Shown here: positions 32,966 to 35,103 of the stretch, piece by piece | Numbering within the stretch: position 1 is the first letter of the stretch | How the letters are laid out: each line of letters begins with the position of its first letter | Origin: Anaerolineales bacterium | Lineage (GTDB): Bacteria; Chloroflexota; Anaerolineae; Anaerolineales; DRMV01 | Direction of reading: 5' to 3' | Assembly (NCBI GenBank): GCA_026985785.1 | Contig: JALSPT010000163.1 | Location: forward strand, 1-35,103 | DNA length: 35,103 bases | The notes under the pieces: model-generated | What the model was told of the DNA's origin: nothing | What the model saw: only the letters and a program-made list of their open reading frames with translations | Databases searched by the model: none | Translations under genes and position numbers: made by a program

Positions 32966-34096
32966 TCAAAAGACGTGCACCGCCGAGGCTTTGAAACCGG
33001 CGGTCACCGGGTCACTGGGGCGTAAGGCAAGGGTCTCCAGGGCGGGGGCGGTAATGGCCGCGACCAGGGGCAGCGGTTTTTCGCCGGAGCGTGGCACCTC
33101 CACGGTGACATATACCAACGCCCCGCGCGGTTCGATGGCCGTCACTCGCCCCTGAAACACATTCCGCAAACTGCTTTCCTGGGGATGGCGGCTGAGCACG
33201 ATGTCTTCCGGGCGCACGGCGAGGTGCACTTTACCCTTTGCGTGACCCGCCGCGATGATCGTCAGCCCGCCGACAGCCAGGCGGGTGATGCCTTTCCCGG
33301 CGGGGCTGGCCTGGGCGGCAAACAGGTTGCGTACCCCGACGAATTCGGCGACGAACGGCGTGGCCGGACGGCGGAAGATTGCTTCCGGCGTGCCCACTTG
33401 CTCGATGCGTCCGGCGTGCACTACGGCGATGCGGTCGGCCAGGGCGACGGCTTCTTCGAAATCGTGGGTGACGTGCAACACGGTGGTGCTCAAGGCGCGG
33501 TGGATGCGCCGCAGTTCTCCCCGCAGGGCTTCGCGGCGCTGGGGGTCGAGGGCGCTGAGCGGCTCGTCCAGCAGCAACACCCGTGGCTGCACCACCAGCG
33601 CCCGCGCCAAGGCCACCCGCTGGCGCTCGCCGCCGCTGAGATGGCGCGGATGGCGGTCGGCCAAATGACCAATGTGCAGCAGGTCGAGGGCATCGGTTAC
33701 GGCCTGGGCACGCGCCAGGCGGCGCAAGCGGCGCCTGGCCAGCCAGGGCAGCGCCCGCTCCCAGGCCGTGGCCTGCCGCAGCGCAAGCCCAAAAGCGACG
33801 TTCTCGGCCACCGTGCGGTGGGGGAAAAGGACGTAATCCTGGTACACGAAGCCGATGCCGCGCTGCTCAGGAGGGCGCGCGGTGATGTCCTCCCCATCCA
33901 GCCACAGCCTGCCGCCCTCGGGGCGGTGCAGGCCGGCGATGGTTTCCAGCAGCACGGTTTTGCCTGCCCCGGTGGGGCCCAGCAAGACGAAATATTGGCC
34001 GTCTTCGACCTCCAGGCTGAGGTCGGCCACCTGAAACGCCCCCAGCCGCAGGCGCAGGTGTTCGATGCGGAGATGGCCGCCTTCAGGCTTCTGCAT
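32966..34096 (-). CDS. wtpC: Tungstate/molybdate ABC transporter ATPase (WtpC/ModC-like)
   Basis: A 376-residue ABC ATPase. Walker A GPTGAGKT (40-47), Q86 in YQDY, signature LSGGERQ (153-159), Walker B LLLDEP (174-179), and the switch THDF near 208 are all present. A C-terminal regulatory region of TOBE type begins near 290 (HLAVRPEDIVLS...VFQGRVTAIEPRGALVYVTVEV). GPTGAGKT with the ETIAGLHRP context is usual in WtpC and ModC. It energises the permease encoded directly upstream, whose gene overlaps it by 14 bases. Sulfate or spermidine ATPases are the alternative, but the permease favours an oxyanion of tungstate/molybdate type. Confidence 0.85.
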   Translation of the reverse strand: MQKPEGGHLRIEHLRLRLGAFQVADLSLEVEDGQYFVLLGPTGAGKTVLLETIAGLHRPEGGRLWLDGEDITARPPEQRGIGFVYQDYVLFPHRTVAENVAFGLALRQATAWERALPWLARRRLRRLARAQAVTDALDLLHIGHLADRHPRHLSGGERQRVALARALVVQPRVLLLDEPLSALDPQRREALRGELRRIHRALSTTVLHVTHDFEEAVALADRIAVVHAGRIEQVGTPEAIFRRPATPFVAEFVGVRNLFAAQASPAGKGITRLAVGGLTIIAAGHAKGKVHLAVRPEDIVLSRHPQESSLRNVFQGRVTAIEPRGALVYVTVEVPRSGEKPLPLVAAITAPALETLALRPSDPVTAGFKASAVHVF

Positions 34097-34865
34097 CGCG
34101 CCCCACCCAGCGAAGGAAGAGAAACACCAGCAGCGAAATCAGGATGACCAGCGTGGCTACCGGTCGGGCGTAATCCAACCCATAGGATTCGAAACGCTCG
34201 AAGATCAGCACCGGCGCGACCATCGGGTGATAGGCCAGGATGACCACCGCGCCGAATTCGCTCAGGCCGCGCGCCCACATCATGATGACGCCCGAGAGGA
34301 TGCTGCGCCAGGCCAGGGGAAAGGTGACCTGCCAAAAGGCCTGCCAGGGCGAAGCGCCGAGGGTGCGGGCGACGTGCTCCAGGCGGGGATCCACGCTGCG
34401 GAAGCCGTCACGGGCGGCGTTGACCAGGAACGACAACCCCACGAACAACATCGCGATCACGATGCCCGGCGTGGCCGAAACGAAACGGATGCCGAGAGCG
34501 GCAAAGGCTTTGCCCACCGCCGCCTGGCGGCCAAAAACCATCAGCAAGGCAATACCGGCTGCCGAGTGGGGCACCACGACGGGGATGTCCACGATGGCTT
34601 CGACCAGCGCCTTGCCGGGGAAGGCGGCTCGCGCCAGCAGGTAGGCCAGCGGCACGCCGAGTACCAGCGCCAGCAAAGTGGCTGCCGCCGAAGCGCCAAA
34701 GGTCAGGCCGATGGCATGGGCTACTTCTGGCTCTCCCAGCGTGTGCCACAGCGCCGCTGGCGTCACAGCCGTAATCGTACGCAGCAGCGGCCAGGCCACG
34801 AACCAAATCAACACCGCGCCCAGCAGGGCAAAAGGGAGAAAAAGGCGATTGCGCATCATGCTCAT
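34083..34865 (-). CDS. wtpB: Tungstate/molybdate ABC transporter permease (WtpB-like)
   Basis: A 260-residue permease with about six hydrophobic helices. The EAA-type loop HVARTLGASPWQAFWQVTFPLAWRSILSG contacts the ATPase. ARGLSEFGAVVILAYHPMVAPVLIFERFESYG is characteristic of WtpB rather than of sulfate permeases. VDIPVVVPHSAAGIALLMVFG matches the same family. It starts within a TGA-overlap of the small ORF upstream (ATGA) and overlaps wtpC by 14 bases. The periplasmic binding protein WtpA is not visible upstream in this window. Confidence 0.87.
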   Translation of the reverse strand: MSMMRNRLFLPFALLGAVLIWFVAWPLLRTITAVTPAALWHTLGEPEVAHAIGLTFGASAAATLLALVLGVPLAYLLARAAFPGKALVEAIVDIPVVVPHSAAGIALLMVFGRQAAVGKAFAALGIRFVSATPGIVIAMLFVGLSFLVNAARDGFRSVDPRLEHVARTLGASPWQAFWQVTFPLAWRSILSGVIMMWARGLSEFGAVVILAYHPMVAPVLIFERFESYGLDYARPVATLVILISLLVFLFLRWVGRDAEA

Positions 34866-34984
34866 GAGCCTATCTTTTCGGGACGTAAGTAGCCTTGGGA
34901 AACAGCACCGTCGTACTGCCCTTTGCCCGCTGTTTCTCTAAAAGGGATGTCATGGAAGGGTTTTTCTGGGGAGAAAACGCCCAT
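34862..34984 (-). CDS. Unrecognised 40-residue ORF ahead of wtpB
   Basis: The reading frame codes for 40 residues (MGVFSPEKPFHDIPFRETAG, then KGQYDGAVSQGYLRPEKIGS). It starts on the TAATG of the partial gene upstream and ends by ATGA overlap with wtpB, so coupled translation is plausible. GGGAGG precedes its ATG closely. It has no membrane helix and matches no family I recognise. It is short enough to be spurious, but the two overlaps are suggestive. Confidence 0.45.
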   Translation of the reverse strand: MGVFSPEKPFHDIPFRETAGKGQYDGAVSQGYLRPEKIGS

Positions 34985-35103
34985 TACCTCCCCTGCTTTG
35001 CCTCGGCTTGCACTTCTTCCCACAGACTTTCGAATTTCGATCGGGTTGCTGTTCCCAAGGCGGCGTCAAACTCCTCCAGCCATTGCCGAATGTCTTCGGC
35101 ATC
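34984..35103 (-). CDS. C-terminus of an unidentified protein (cut by window edge)
   Basis: The last 39 codons of a minus-strand gene entering from the right: DAEDIRQWLEEFDAALGTAT, RSKFESLWEEVQAEAKQGR, then TAA. The segment is amphipathic and rich in glutamate, probably helical. It does not resemble the C-terminus of a tungstate-binding protein. Its stop overlaps the next ATG (TAATG). Confidence 0.55.
   Translation of the reverse strand, partial: DAEDIRQWLEEFDAALGTATRSKFESLWEEVQAEAKQGR

Overview
The window is a GC-rich stretch with gene content typical of the Chloroflexota, most like the Anaerolineae class. This placement is inferred from the menaquinone operon, the FakA/DegV/Asp23/L28 neighbourhood, the DUF4388 protein next to a small GTPase, a very large multi-GAF histidine kinase and a cyanobacterial-type acyl-ACP reductase. 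No rRNA or tRNA gene was seen, so the taxonomy is not proven.

Layout, left half. Positions 1-2581 (minus strand) hold glycogen genes: glgA, a DUF3800 gene and the first codons of glgC. A convincing small structured RNA gene (about 182-297, plus strand) has a strong promoter and an intrinsic terminator, and runs into the 3' end of the DUF3800 gene. Positions 2631-9702 (minus) form a menaquinone operon in the order tetR-menF-menD-menB-menE-menA, with overlapping or nearly abutting genes. A palindromic TetR-type operator lies on its promoter. A membrane protein of unknown role (9954-10670, plus) follows. Then comes a second minus-strand operon (14671 to 10688): asp23, fakA-like kinase, degV/fakB-like fatty-acid binder, psiE and a Nudix hydrolase. 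It is divergent from rpmB, as yloU-yloV is in Bacillus. rpe and a membrane-anchored Ser/Thr kinase follow on the minus strand.

Layout, right half. From 17502 to 32927 everything is on the plus strand: DUF4388 protein, GTPase, alpha/beta hydrolase, a V4R-like protein, a left-handed beta-helix protein, an acyl-ACP reductase homologue, a response regulator with a degenerate GGDEF domain, a 2337-residue kinase with ten GAF-like segments, a single-domain response regulator, a second alpha/beta hydrolase whose nucleophile serine is replaced by glycine, and a lipoprotein esterase. The right edge (minus) carries a tungstate/molybdate-type ABC permease and ATPase, a 40-codon ORF and the C-terminus of an unidentified protein. 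No WtpA-type binding protein is visible.

Mobile and repeated DNA. Two 200-bp MITE-like elements with 21-bp terminal inverted repeats, each flanked by its own 9-bp direct repeat, sit in two divergent intergenic regions. Both lie exactly 7 bp upstream of a -35 box. A related palindrome has entered the menD reading frame, and a 15-unit heptanucleotide array is translated inside menE. The most promising leads are the DUF3800-linked RNA, the MITE pair and the acyl-ACP reductase cluster.
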